64,000 nucleotides of DNA from contig MCGT01000002.1 of assembly GCA_002104935.1 (NCBI GenBank), forward strand, positions 1,178,001 to 1,242,000. Reading direction: 5' to 3'. Below are positions 12,880-24,076 of the stretch, piece after piece. Both the position numbers and the translations under genes were made by a program. Position 1 is the first letter of the stretch, and the number at the start of each line of letters is the position of its first letter. The notes below the pieces were generated by a model, which did no database searches, was not told the DNA's origin, and was given only the letters and a program-made list of their open reading frames with translations. This DNA is from Hesseltinella vesiculosa (Eukaryota > Mucoromycota > Mucoromycetes > Mucorales > Cunninghamellaceae).

Positions 12880-13681
12880 TTGGATTTTCTTACGCAAGCA
12901 AGTGGGAAGAAAATAAAAACAGGCACACCCTCTGACTTTTTCTCCGCCTCTCATTCTTTTTGGCCGGTGCTGATTGGCTAAGGTACACGGTGGAAGGCAT
13001 GACTGGGGGAGCGAGAAAAAAAACCATGTCGACCTTCCCTACATGTCCATTGCAGGAAAATGATAAAAAAAATAAAATATTACCCATTGTGGATGGGGGG
13101 GGGGGAAGTATTTTCACATGTTGTGGCCAACGGCAAGGGAGAAATAAAGAACAGGCCTGGTATCTGTCAAAGGTTGACAAGAAACGCCATGTGATAATGA
13201 ATTAGAAACTGCAAAACGCACGCGGAAAATGTTGGAATGGTGTGATTGCCCATTGCCAATCCCGCAGGGGTTGGGGGGAGAAGGAAAAAAAGATTTTTTT
13301 TACCCCGCATCGATGCTTTTCTGCCACTCGCCAATACAGAGATAGAACGTGCGAAAACCAGTTGCCAATGTGGGTTGCCCCGGGCCCTGGTTTTTATCAA
13401 TTCAAGCGGTGATTTCCATTTGATTTTTTTTTTGCTTGGTCACCATTTTTGGGGGGTCCCTCGTTTCCTCTTTTGTTGCTTTGTATTATCAACGACATCT
13501 CCCTCTTTCCTTTTCGAGATATAATCCGTATTCTGATCTTACCGGTCCTCTCCCCCCTTTTTTTTCTCCTCTCCCCCCACATTATCCGATATATAAAAGT
13601 TTCCCTTTTTTTTTGTTTTTTGCTCTTCTTTCACTTTCACCTTTTTTTATTCTTTTCCCATATTCCCTTGGTTTTTTTACC
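12880..13681. promoter_or_regulatory. Divergent ATG7 / CreA-like promoter region
   Basis: An 802-bp shared upstream region between ATG7 (minus) and the zinc-finger repressor gene (plus). It contains matches to the CreA/Mig1 core SYGGRG: CTGGGG at 13003-13008, CCCCGC at 13303-13308 and CCCCAC at 13575-13580 (the last two in reverse orientation). A pyrimidine-rich stretch occupies 13490-13680. Self-regulation of the repressor is plausible, but such short motifs also occur by chance. Confidence 0.45.
13590..13598 (+). promoter_or_regulatory. TATA box of the CreA-like gene
   Basis: TATATAAAA stands 84 nt upstream of the ATG at 13682, inside an otherwise C/T-rich leader. Placement and match are good; no transcript start is known. 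Confidence 0.55.
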
Positions 13682-14374
13682 ATGGACTTCCAAGCTGCCT
13701 CAAGTTTATTATCCCTTAGTGCTCCTATGCCTGTGGCCAAACGGCCTATTCAGGCTATTGACAAAGCCAACGTGCCCCGTCCTTACAAATGCCCAATGTG
13801 CCCCAAATCTTTTTATCGACTGGAACATCAAACCCGACACATCCGCACCCACACCGGCGAAAAGCCCCACCAATGCACCTTCTCTGGCTGTGAAAAACGC
13901 TTTTCTCGCTCGGATGAATTGACTCGCCATGTCCGTATCCACACCTCTCCCAGCAAAAAACGGGAACGCAAACAGAAACAACAACAAAACACCAAACGCT
14001 ACCGTCTCAACCATGCCAAGACCACCCCCACTCCTTCCAGCCCCGTCGTCTTGCTGTCTTCCCTCAACGGTCAAAAATCCTCTCCTCCTTCCCCCGCCCT
14101 CTCCATGGCCAGCATGGACTCGGATGCCGAGTTCCTCTTCACTCCTGAAACCTCCCCCACCTTGGCTCACCGCCGTCTGACCACCCCTCCCAAGCTCATG
14201 CCCATGGAATGCAAATTTGTCGAACCTGTCAAGAAATTCCCTACCACCCCTGCCAATGAACCAAGCTTGCTGGATTTAATGGATCGCCCTCCTGAAGCCC
14301 GTGTCTTGCCTCCCATCCATCCTGTCCTTGCATCTTCTTCTTTACCCTCCATTCATTCTATCGTTCCTTTTTAA
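13682..14374 (+). CDS. CreA/Mig1-like C2H2 carbon-catabolite repressor
   Basis: Nuclear repressor with two C2H2 fingers, single exon, 230 aa. The fingers are at about residues 35-85: [19 protein letters not shown], linker TGEKPH, then [19 protein letters not shown]. The finger helices RLEHQTRH and RSDELTRH are the hallmark of CreA/Mig1/CRE1 proteins that bind SYGGRG and repress alternative-carbon genes under glucose (family knowledge). A Lys/Arg-rich stretch ([11 protein letters not shown]) follows, probably nuclear localisation, then a Ser/Pro-rich tail. It is shorter than ascomycete CreA (about 400 aa). The start at MDFQAASS was chosen; the same frame is open further upstream but only as hydrophobic translation of the C/T leader. 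An AATAAA lies at 14511. Confidence 0.9.
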   Translation: MDFQAASSLLSLSAPMPVAKRPIQAIDKANVPRPYKCPMCPKSFYRLEHQTRHIRTHTGEKPHQCTFSGCEKRFSRSDELTRHVRIHTSPSKKRERKQKQQQNTKRYRLNHAKTTPTPSSPVVLLSSLNGQKSSPPSPALSMASMDSDAEFLFTPETSPTLAHRRLTTPPKLMPMECKFVEPVKKFPTTPANEPSLLDLMDRPPEARVLPPIHPVLASSSLPSIHSIVPF

Positions 14375-15513
14375 TCCAAGCCTTCATGCTTTTTCATGCC
14401 CCCCTATCTTTGTACAGTGTTCATAGCTTCATATCATGGTATCCCCACTCTTTTTTATGTCATATAATCTCCCCTCTCTTGTAGAAAGCCCACCCATCGT
14501 TTGCATACTTAATAAATCCTAACCTTTTTTTTTTTTTATAAAAAAGGCATTGCTTCGTAAAAAGAATTGTCATCCGTGCGAAACCGGATCTTCAAAAATC
14601 ATTTTCAATCCTCCACATGCCAAAAAAAAAAAATTGTTGACTAACAAGCTAAAAGGATAAAACTTGATGCAGGCGTGGGGAAATTTTTGGGGGGACTCCC
14701 ACAAAGGAAACTCCAACTTCATCTCCGGCCACTTTCCCAAAAAGGATCACCCTCCACTCTCCAAAAAAAAAAAAAAATCGTTTTTCCCTTGAAAAGAAAA
14801 GAAAAAAAAGAGGCAAAAGGTATCCATCTTCATCATTCTTTGCTTCTCTTTGAGTCCAAAGTTGACTATTCTTGTAGGAAAATTTCATCTTGTCTTCATC
14901 TCGGAAGTAAAAAAAAAAAAATAGAGATAGGGTGCTTTGATAACGCTTGATCCAAAACTTTCCACTTTTTGCCAGAAACCAAAACTGTGAGTTTCAATGC
15001 TGCCTTCTTTCGGCTGCCTCCGTCGTTCCTCCCCCCCCCCATTTCTCAAAATCAAAAAAGACTCTCCCTGGCTTTCCTAAGGCGAATCAGCCTTGGCTTG
15101 GGTTTGTGCCATCCCGTTGCCATGGCAACGCCGAGGAGGACCCTCAGTATAAGGAGATGAGGCCAAAAAATTTTTTTTCGTTTGGCCAATGGCTCTCGCG
15201 GTATTTGCTCCTTTTGCAAAGGTTTTATTGGTGAAATAGGAGAGACCCAAAAAAAAAAAAAAACACTTGGCACGCCGGACAAAAACTGTCCGAGCAAGTC
15301 CTGCCGTAGACCAAGGGCGGGGAGTTCTCACACCCAAAAAAATTGATGACGACGCACCAATAAAAAAATTCTTTTTTTTTTCCACTTGTCTTCCCTCCTT
15401 TTTTCTTCTCTATTAGCTCACCCATCTCTTTTTAATCACTCTCTTTCTTACATTTTTCTAATCATATCCCCCTCTCTCTCTCTTGTATATCATTCCACGT
15501 CTCAATTAGCATC
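14375..15513. other. Intergenic with poly-A/T runs and an X-box
   Basis: Holds the 3' end of the CreA-like gene and the promoter of the Cut8 gene. Besides many A- and T-runs I see a perfect RFX-type X-box (15116-15129) and a small inverted repeat, CGGAC...GTCCG, near 15277-15293. No coding gene supported. Confidence 0.6.
15116..15129. promoter_or_regulatory. Perfect palindromic RFX X-box
   Basis: GTTGCCATGGCAAC is a perfect 14-bp palindrome and matches the RFX/Crt1 X-box consensus (GTNRCC, spacer, RGYAAC). It lies about 385 bp upstream of the Cut8/Sts1 start codon. Fungal RFX proteins (Crt1, Sak1) bind such sites in DNA-damage and cell-cycle genes; regulation of this particular gene is inferred. 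Confidence 0.5.
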
Positions 15514-16601
15514 ATGGCTGCTTACAAAGGTAAAAAAAAATGACATCTTTCAAAAAACGTAAACACCCCATCTCACTCACAGAACTCTCATTAGGGAGAA
15601 AACGTCGATTCTCTGAAGACGAGGAAATGAGCGAAGCATCATCACCACCACCTGTTCAATGTGCTCGGTCATTTGTAGAAAAACATCAGCAACGAATGAA
15701 CGAATGGAAGCGCAGCAAAACAGACAGCCCCAAACCATCACCTTTACAAGACAAGCTCAGTATGTGTCTTGTTTTTATCTCACAAAATCCCTCCTGGTTC
15801 TTGTTTGACAAACCCGTTTTTACTTTTTTTTTTTTAGCCATGTTGGACAAGGATAAATTGGTCCAGTTGGTGGTGACGTTATTGGACACCCATCCGCACC
15901 TGAAACAAGACCTGATGAAATATATTCCAGCCCCCACCATCTCCTCCGCCATCCATGCCTTATCCGAATTGGAAAAGAAGATCCACACAAGCTTCCCCTA
16001 TCATAAAAACGGCCCACGACGAGATCGATATACTTACTCTCGAGTCCGCCATACGCTGCAAGATCTGATGGTAAAAACAAAAAGAACCATCATTTATATG
16101 CATCCCCTCCCTTAACTTTTTTTTTGAACCCTCCTTTAGGACACAATGCTCTTGTATTGTCAGCATTTTGTTTCCATGACCATGTTCCCAACTACCTACT
16201 TTGACTTTTTGGATCAAGTGACCTACTTTGCCCATCGCCTACCTGCATGGGAAGTCGAGGAACACAACTTACCCAAGCAACAGTTGTTCGAAGACCTGGT
16301 GGATTATTGGCAACAAGCCATTCAACTCACCGTCCAGCTGATCCAACAAGCGGGCACTCTTTCATCATTCCCTATCGATACCATCTCGCACTGGGCCAAA
16401 AGCCTTGCCCACCACAACGCCTTGGCCAACGGCGCCTTGCAAGACGCTGTCTCTGATTTCAATCAATTGCTGCTCTTACCCTCTACCTTGCATCATCCTT
16501 CGTTACCCTCCTTGCATCCTCCTGTCATCTGCCATCATCCCACTCCTTCCAACGACATCCTACCTTCTCCTGGTGTTGTTGGCTATGCTGATCTTCGCTG
16601 A
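15514..16601 (+). CDS. Cut8/Sts1 nuclear proteasome tether
   Basis: Anchors 26S proteasomes in the nucleus (Cut8 in S. pombe, Sts1 in S. cerevisiae; family knowledge). Exons 15514-15529, 15583-15759, 15838-16070, 16140-16601 give 295 aa. A Lys/Arg and Ser-rich N-terminus (RKRRFSEDEE) precedes the conserved part: LDKDKLVQLVVTLLDTHP, the hinge APTISSAIHALSELEKKI, then SFPY...YTYSRVRHTLQDLM and a helical bundle with FLDQVTYFAHRLP. The first exon (MAAYK, 16 nt) joins cleanly through a 53-nt intron. An alternative start at 15540 (MTSFKKRKH) would read through that intron and cannot be ruled out. The C-terminal 40 residues are Pro/His-rich and probably disordered. Confidence 0.85.
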
Positions 16602-16892
16602 TTTTTATTTACTTCTCCTGGCTTCCCCCTTTCATAACCCATCCTATTCTCTCTTTGACCCACCATGCCTTACACACCGGTTTGATTATTCCCCCATTTC
16701 CTCCTTTGTCTCTCTTTTTTTTTTTTTTTTCCTACGCATCAAATAAGTAAATCATACATGACCACGTTCTACTCTTGGCGCTGCGGGGAATTGGACCAAA
16801 ATGGAAAAATGAATCAAAAAAAGAGAAAAAAAAAAAACTCTGAAACCCTCCCACCTTCGTCCCTTTTTTTCTTTCTTTGGCTCTTGTTGCAA

Positions 16893-18592
<1,700 letters not shown>

Positions 18593-18808
18593 TGAAATAA
18601 ATAAGCCCTGAGCTAGCGTAGATGATGTTGGCGTCGTCGTCGAGTTCGTATCTGTCGTTCTGATGAGCATGAGGGGGACCTGTCATTCAATTATGGCTGT
18701 GCAGGACACCGGGCCATTCTCCGCGGCAAAAAAAAAAAAAAAAAAAAAAATTCCTTGGACACGCTTTCTTCCCCCCCCCCCTCACTTTTCTTTTTGGTAT
18801 TGCATGCC

Positions 18809-20525
18809 ATGGAGCCATACACTGAAGAAGATCTTGTCATTATTCCTTGGCAAACCCAAGTGTATACGCGATTTCGAGCTGCGAAAAAGGAGCAGGTCGA
18901 ACAATTGCTGAAAAGATGGTATGCATCGCCTGCCCTTCGACCCTCCAACGCTGAATCCAGCCTTGACTTTTACGCCAATGCTGAAAAGCAAGCCATGATC
19001 AATCGCATTACCCGTGTGGATTGGGTAATGACAAAGCATGCTAACCTTTGTTCTTTGATACGTTGTTGCTGATGTTTTTTTTTTTAGCCCAATGGCCTCA
19101 CCGCGATTCAGTACAGCCATGTCGAAGAGATTTGTAAGCTGGATCTTGATATCAAATGGATCCTTGACGACTCACTTTGCTCTAGTCCTGTCGAAAACCA
19201 AGCAACAGCGAAAATGGAAAACGTGGAAGATGATGGCTCGATGTAAGTCCCCTCCTCATCACCCTTCTTGGTAACTGACGACCTTTTACCCTTTGCCCTA
19301 CCAGCCGGCCAGCCATTGGCTATCCAACAAGACCGAGCCACGATCAAAAAACGAATGCAGACCTTCACAAGCCAATACAACAAATCCGTAAGTTGCACAC
19401 ACTAAATAAGATACAGGGAGCTGACCTTGCTTCAACTATTGCGCTACTAGCATGTCCATGCATTCCATCATGAAAACACAGGGACCGACTGGTACCGCAT
19501 TATTACGTATATATCGCGAAACGACACCGAGCTGCCGCACTCTGTCTTTGTCATGATCCATTTCCCGTTTACGGAGTTTATCATTTATAGCTCCCTGACC
19601 AAACTTGCCCGAACCACCCTTCAACAAGCTGTGCTCCACGCCTTCCATGCCAAATCCCTCCAGTCTGAGCCTCTGACCCATACCCAATTCCAAGGCATCA
19701 TCAACCTGATTGCCCACCGCCAGAGCCTCGGTCGGTTTTCAGTGTTCCGCTACTTGCAAAACGACCCAACCCAGAACCCACTGACCCCACTTGCACAGCA
19801 ACCAGTGCACCTGCACGAAGACAGTCGCCCCACCTATGCAACGAGCCAATATACTTCCACCGCCGAAGGCCATCGTCGTATCGTCCCTCTGCAGCCCCAA
19901 ATGATCAGCCATCGATACGACTCGGTCGAAGCTGTCTTTGGTCACCATCCCCTCGACAGTGTGTCTACAGTGGAATGCACTGTAAAAAAAAAAAAAAAAA
20001 AAGAAGGACTTCTCACTTTTTTTTTTCTACCAGCTTCGATTTAGTACCAAAAAAGACCTGTATGACAATGGTTTGCCAATACCAGAGATGTTTCATGACG
20101 AAATGGATGTGTATGCTGAAAACGACGACGACGAGGCCGACGACGAGGCCGACGACGACGGTGACAGAGTCTCTGAACAAGACATCGATGACGACCAGAA
20201 CGCACTGCAAGTGACTGCCCAGCCAGCAGATGACGACCTGCTCTTCAGCGACGTGATGGTAGACAGTGAACACACACCCAGTAGCTTCCTTGACGACACC
20301 GAGCTATCTGTGGATCCTCTGGCCGTCGGCGAGCCTATACCCATGTGCAAGGTCGATGTGAAACTCAAAGGTACCAACGTCATGGAAGGTTTTCGGCAGC
20401 TAGCCTTGCAAGGTTATATGGAGCCGCCTTTCCCTGACTGGATGCCTGACCTGGTGGCCTCAGGCACTTCCAAGTGCAGCCTGACCCGCCACGCCAAGAC
20501 AGCTTTTACAAATGATGATCTGTAA
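18809..20525 (+). CDS. Kinetochore protein CENP-N / Chl4 / Mis15
   Basis: Inner-kinetochore (CCAN) subunit; in animals CENP-N contacts CENP-A nucleosomes and pairs with CENP-L (family knowledge). Exons 18809-19024, 19088-19133, 19186-19242, 19305-19387, 19451-19981, 20034-20525; 474 aa, close to Chl4. Collinear similarity to CENP-N: an N-terminal helical domain (LVIIPWQTQVYTRF, EQVEQLLKRWY); a central block with TDWYRIITYISR and FVMIHFPFTEFIIYSS; SVEAVFGHHPLDSV; and the C-terminal block VDVKLKGTNVMEGFRQLAL ending in PDWMPDLV. An acidic Asp/Glu/Ala repeat (20125-20165) is inserted before the C-terminal block. The call rests on conserved order rather than a single motif. Confidence 0.82.
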
Positions 20526-21073
20526 CTTTTTTTTTTAACTAAACGGAACCCTGCCAGAGCTTAGTTGAGTAAGAAAAGAGAGCAATGAATGTGGATCTTC
20601 ATGCAAATTCGTAGAAAAGGTCCTTTGGAGCCATGGCCATCGTCCTACAGCAATCTTGTTTTTAGCAGCTATCTGATTTTGGTGCCCGCTGTGTCTCGTA
20701 ATACGAAGGCAAACAAGGGATCGACATGTCCATTGTTCCCGTTTTTTTTTTTTGGTTCGCAGTGACACAGAGACCTTGCTTTTTTCATTTGTGCAACTCT
20801 CCAGAAAAACACATCAGGGCCGTGCATAGACATAAAGTACAAGTAGCATATTGAGGGGGGGGTTTTTTTTAGTAGCAATAGAGGGCAAATGGGTTAGAGG
20901 GAAAAACAAAAAAAAAAAAAAAAACAAGGGAGAAAAAGTATCGAATCTAAGATAGTTGGAGAGAAAAAAAAAAAAAAAAGTTATAAAGAATACTACAACA
21001 TATGGGTAGGAATTTGAGTAAATGGGTGTTTAGAGTGGGGGGGAAAAAAGAAGCTTCAGAGTCTGTTTTTTTT
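20526..21073. other. Convergent 3' intergenic region
   Basis: Between the 3' ends of the CENP-N and NDT80-like genes. Long A-runs (20908-20926, 20963-20979) and a C/T stretch; consistent with 3' UTR and polyadenylation signals of both genes. No gene seen. Confidence 0.65.
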
Positions 21074-23293
21074 TTAATCATTGCGAGGCTTGTCACTGTC
21101 AGCTTGCTTGGCTTGGTATTCATTCACATGGTTGGCTGCATCCGTGGGTGGCTGCTGAGGTGATTGAGGAGGTTGCCAATGGTTTCTTTAAATAAAAAAA
21201 AGGTCAGCAACGACTTCCTTGCCTGGGCTCTTCTTCGTAAAAACTTACTGATCCTGGTGATGAGAGGGTCCGTACATTGGCGAAGAGGGTGGATAATAAG
21301 GGACGGGAGGCAGCTGTGAATAATAGGGAGCATGGCCGGGGGTGGAGGACATGCGAGCACGGGCCCATTGTTGGTCATCCTTGATGTGGTCATAAGCGGA
21401 TGGAGCAGATTCCGATCGATGCATGGGAGGGGGTAACGACGTGTAGGGAGTCGACGTGGGAGGGTCATACATGCCATCGGGTCGACTGGATGGGTAAGGG
21501 TGTGGCATGAAGGTGTGCTGGCCAGATGGTGGTGGGGCAGGCCAGAGGGTGTGGAAGCATAGTCATAGGCATTGCTGGGTTGATGTGAAGGATGCGTCGA
21601 TGCAGAGGGATGAGTGGCATGCTGTGGAGAGGGCGAAGGCACCATGGGCACGCCGGCGTGAGAAGGTGCATATGGAGGATAAGCACCAGGGGGATGAGCA
21701 TGGGGAGGCCCGCCATGGTAGTAGGATGGATAGTCGGAACTGTACATGGGATGAGGATACGAAGGTCCACCGGGAGGCAGCATGGATGGAGGGCCAGAGT
21801 TGAAGTTGGAAGGATGCATGGCTGGGTTGGGGCTCATTCGATGTTGGGGCGGGTGGTGATGGCGCAGAGGGCCGCCAGCAGTCATGCCGGTAGGTGAGCT
21901 GTTGGCGGCGGCAGCAGCAGCGGCCGCGACGGCAGGATCATAAAAGCCGGGGTGTGGGGGAGGGGGAGGGGGAGGTGCATGCATCAATGCAGGCGTGCCA
22001 GGATTTTCAGCATAGTGACCAGGGCTGCGGCCGCGCACGACCAAGTGCTGCGACTGTGTGCTGGCAACGTGAATCAGCTTGCCGGTGCCTCGGGCTTTGG
22101 CAAACAAGTCCATCACCAACAGATAGTACTGCTGAGCGGCGCGTCGTTTGCCGTTGTTGGCCGTAGCAGATTTGAACTGGATACGCTCAAATGTCACAAT
22201 GGAGTGATTGGCGCCCACCGAGCTGAAAGTCAGGTTGCCGCCGGGACGGATAGGTTTGGCAGTGGGGGTGGATTGGGGCCCCTTGTCGCGCTTGGCAGTG
22301 TGTTGGACCAGAGAGATTTGCTTGTCGCAGTCCGAGAGTCTTGCTGACATGCCGACGTAAAACTGCTCAATGTCGTAAAAGCCATCGTCATCAGGATCAC
22401 GCACCACACAGGGCAACTCTTGACCGTCATACAACACCATCACCCCTTGCAATGAAAAAGCACAGCTCACTTGGAAATAGTTTCGTCGATAGCACGTCCA
22501 ATCATTATCAGCCAAGAAAAACCCACGATCCACTTTGCTATGAATGCGCACATCCAAGCTAGAAAGAAGAAGAAAAATCGAGGTGAGTTTGTTTTTTCCC
22601 TAGTGTTGACCAACGACTTTTTGACTTACATGTTGGCACGATCAGGATGGTAAATATTGCTATTGTAGGTGGTATCACTGAAGATAGGACCATCCGCCGT
22701 ATAGTCCGAGTCTCGTCGCTTGCGGCGAGGATGGTTCAACATGTAAGGTCCAGAGCCATGTGGTAACCCTGGGGCGACTTGTGATGATGGCGACGTGATG
22801 GATGGCACGATATGCGAAGGTGAAGCTTCAACGTTGTCTTCCTTGACAGGCGAGGAAGGTTGCGACGAGGGCTTGGGTGTCGTGGGCTGCGACATGGAAG
22901 CACTATTAAAAAAATAATAATACAAGGTTCAGTCACGGATTTTTTGCCGAGGTTCAGGTTACACCTTTCTAATTTTTTTCATCCCATTGTTTTCCTTCTT
23001 TACCTCGGAAAGTTGGTATCCTTGACAGCATCTGTGGTATGGGCAGACTCTTGAGTGGCCTGTTGTTGTTCTTGAGAATACATATCACTATAGAAGCCAG
23101 AAAAATAAGGAGGTCAACTCACCCGAATCAATATACAAGATAAACCATCCCAACAAGGAAGGGTTCCCGAGTTGCACGCCTCCAAAAAAAAAAAAAAAAA
23201 AAGGACGACGGCTCCCCTGCAAAACGAAGAAAAAAGGCTGGGCGAAGGTCATGTTTCTTACCTTGAAGAATAATCCAGTGCTGACGATGACAT
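21074..23293 (-). CDS. NDT80/PhoG-type DNA-binding transcription factor, frameshifted
   Basis: Regulator with an Ig-fold NDT80/PhoG domain (family includes Ndt80, Vib-1, XprG). Exons in transcript order: 23293-23262, 23087-23004, 22902-22630, 22558-21249, 21185-21074. The domain begins at the exon 3/4 junction with LDVRIHSKVDRGFFLADND and TCYRRNYFQVSCAFS and continues through KRRAAQQYYLLVMDLFA to RGRSPGHYAEN. A Pro/His/Tyr-rich tail with an Ala run follows. Near 21530 the frame that fits upstream (…STPSGLPHH) stops fitting and a frame shifted by one nucleotide (…SGQHTFMPHPYP) continues the same Pro/Tyr/Ser composition through the last intron to an end at RND. Adding one C in a C-run at about 21533-21536 would reconcile them. 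As written, the protein would get a different tail. This is an assembly error or a real indel. Confidence 0.82.
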
Positions 23294-24076
23294 GTATAAA
23301 GGATCCGTGCTTGTTGGTGTTACGTTTGTTGAAGACGATGGAGGGACTGAATGTAACATGTTCTTTCCCCGTACAACAATTCAACTAACAAAAAAAAAAG
23401 GGGGGAAAGGGGAGAATTGCCAGAAAGTCGATAGAAAAATAAGAAGTACTAGTCGGTTTTTCTTTTTCCTTTCTATAGGTCTATCACTAACAAAAGGGAC
23501 AAAACTACAATTGAACTCGAGAGAAAAGGAGACAATAAAAGGGAAAGAGAAAAAGGGAAAAAAAAAAAAAAAAAACAAACAAGAGAGATCAAACGTGATG
23601 CCCTATTTTTTTTTAAAAATATTCAAACGCCGCCGAGCTTAATAAAAGAGCAGTGGCAGTGCTCATTGGATTGACGTTGAATCCCAGTGAATATCCATTT
23701 TGCTCAGGAACGAGCCTTTTTTCCCAGATCTTGAATTCTTCTTGAAATGCAGTTCAAGATGTAATACTTGAATCAAAACACGTGGCATTGAAAAAAATGG
23801 AGACTTTTGAAGAAATCACCTCCTTGGAATAAAAAACTGGTTATTTTTGCTTGTTCAAAACTAGGATATTTTGCCTATTTTTAGCCCTCAAGTGCCAATC
23901 TAATTTCTGGGTTTGGAAACAAAACACCACTTTACACTCGCCGTTAGAAAAAAAAAAAAATCGATGATCGGGATAGAGTGACACGCATGCCAAAGCCAAT
24001 GGCATGTGCTACAAAACTCAAACCATGAGATCATGGGTTATCGCTTTTATACAGATGGAAGAAGGGGGAGGGGGTA
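23294..24076. other. Intergenic: NDT80-like promoter and GAS2-gene 3' end
   Basis: Both neighbours are on the minus strand, so this holds the promoter of the NDT80-like gene and the 3' UTR of the giant GAS2 gene. A- and purine-rich at 23390-23590. No coding frame supported. Confidence 0.6.

Noticed and set aside
23390..23642. Lys-rich frame near the NDT80-like promoter
   Set aside because: Produced by A-runs in a purine-rich stretch; no independent support.
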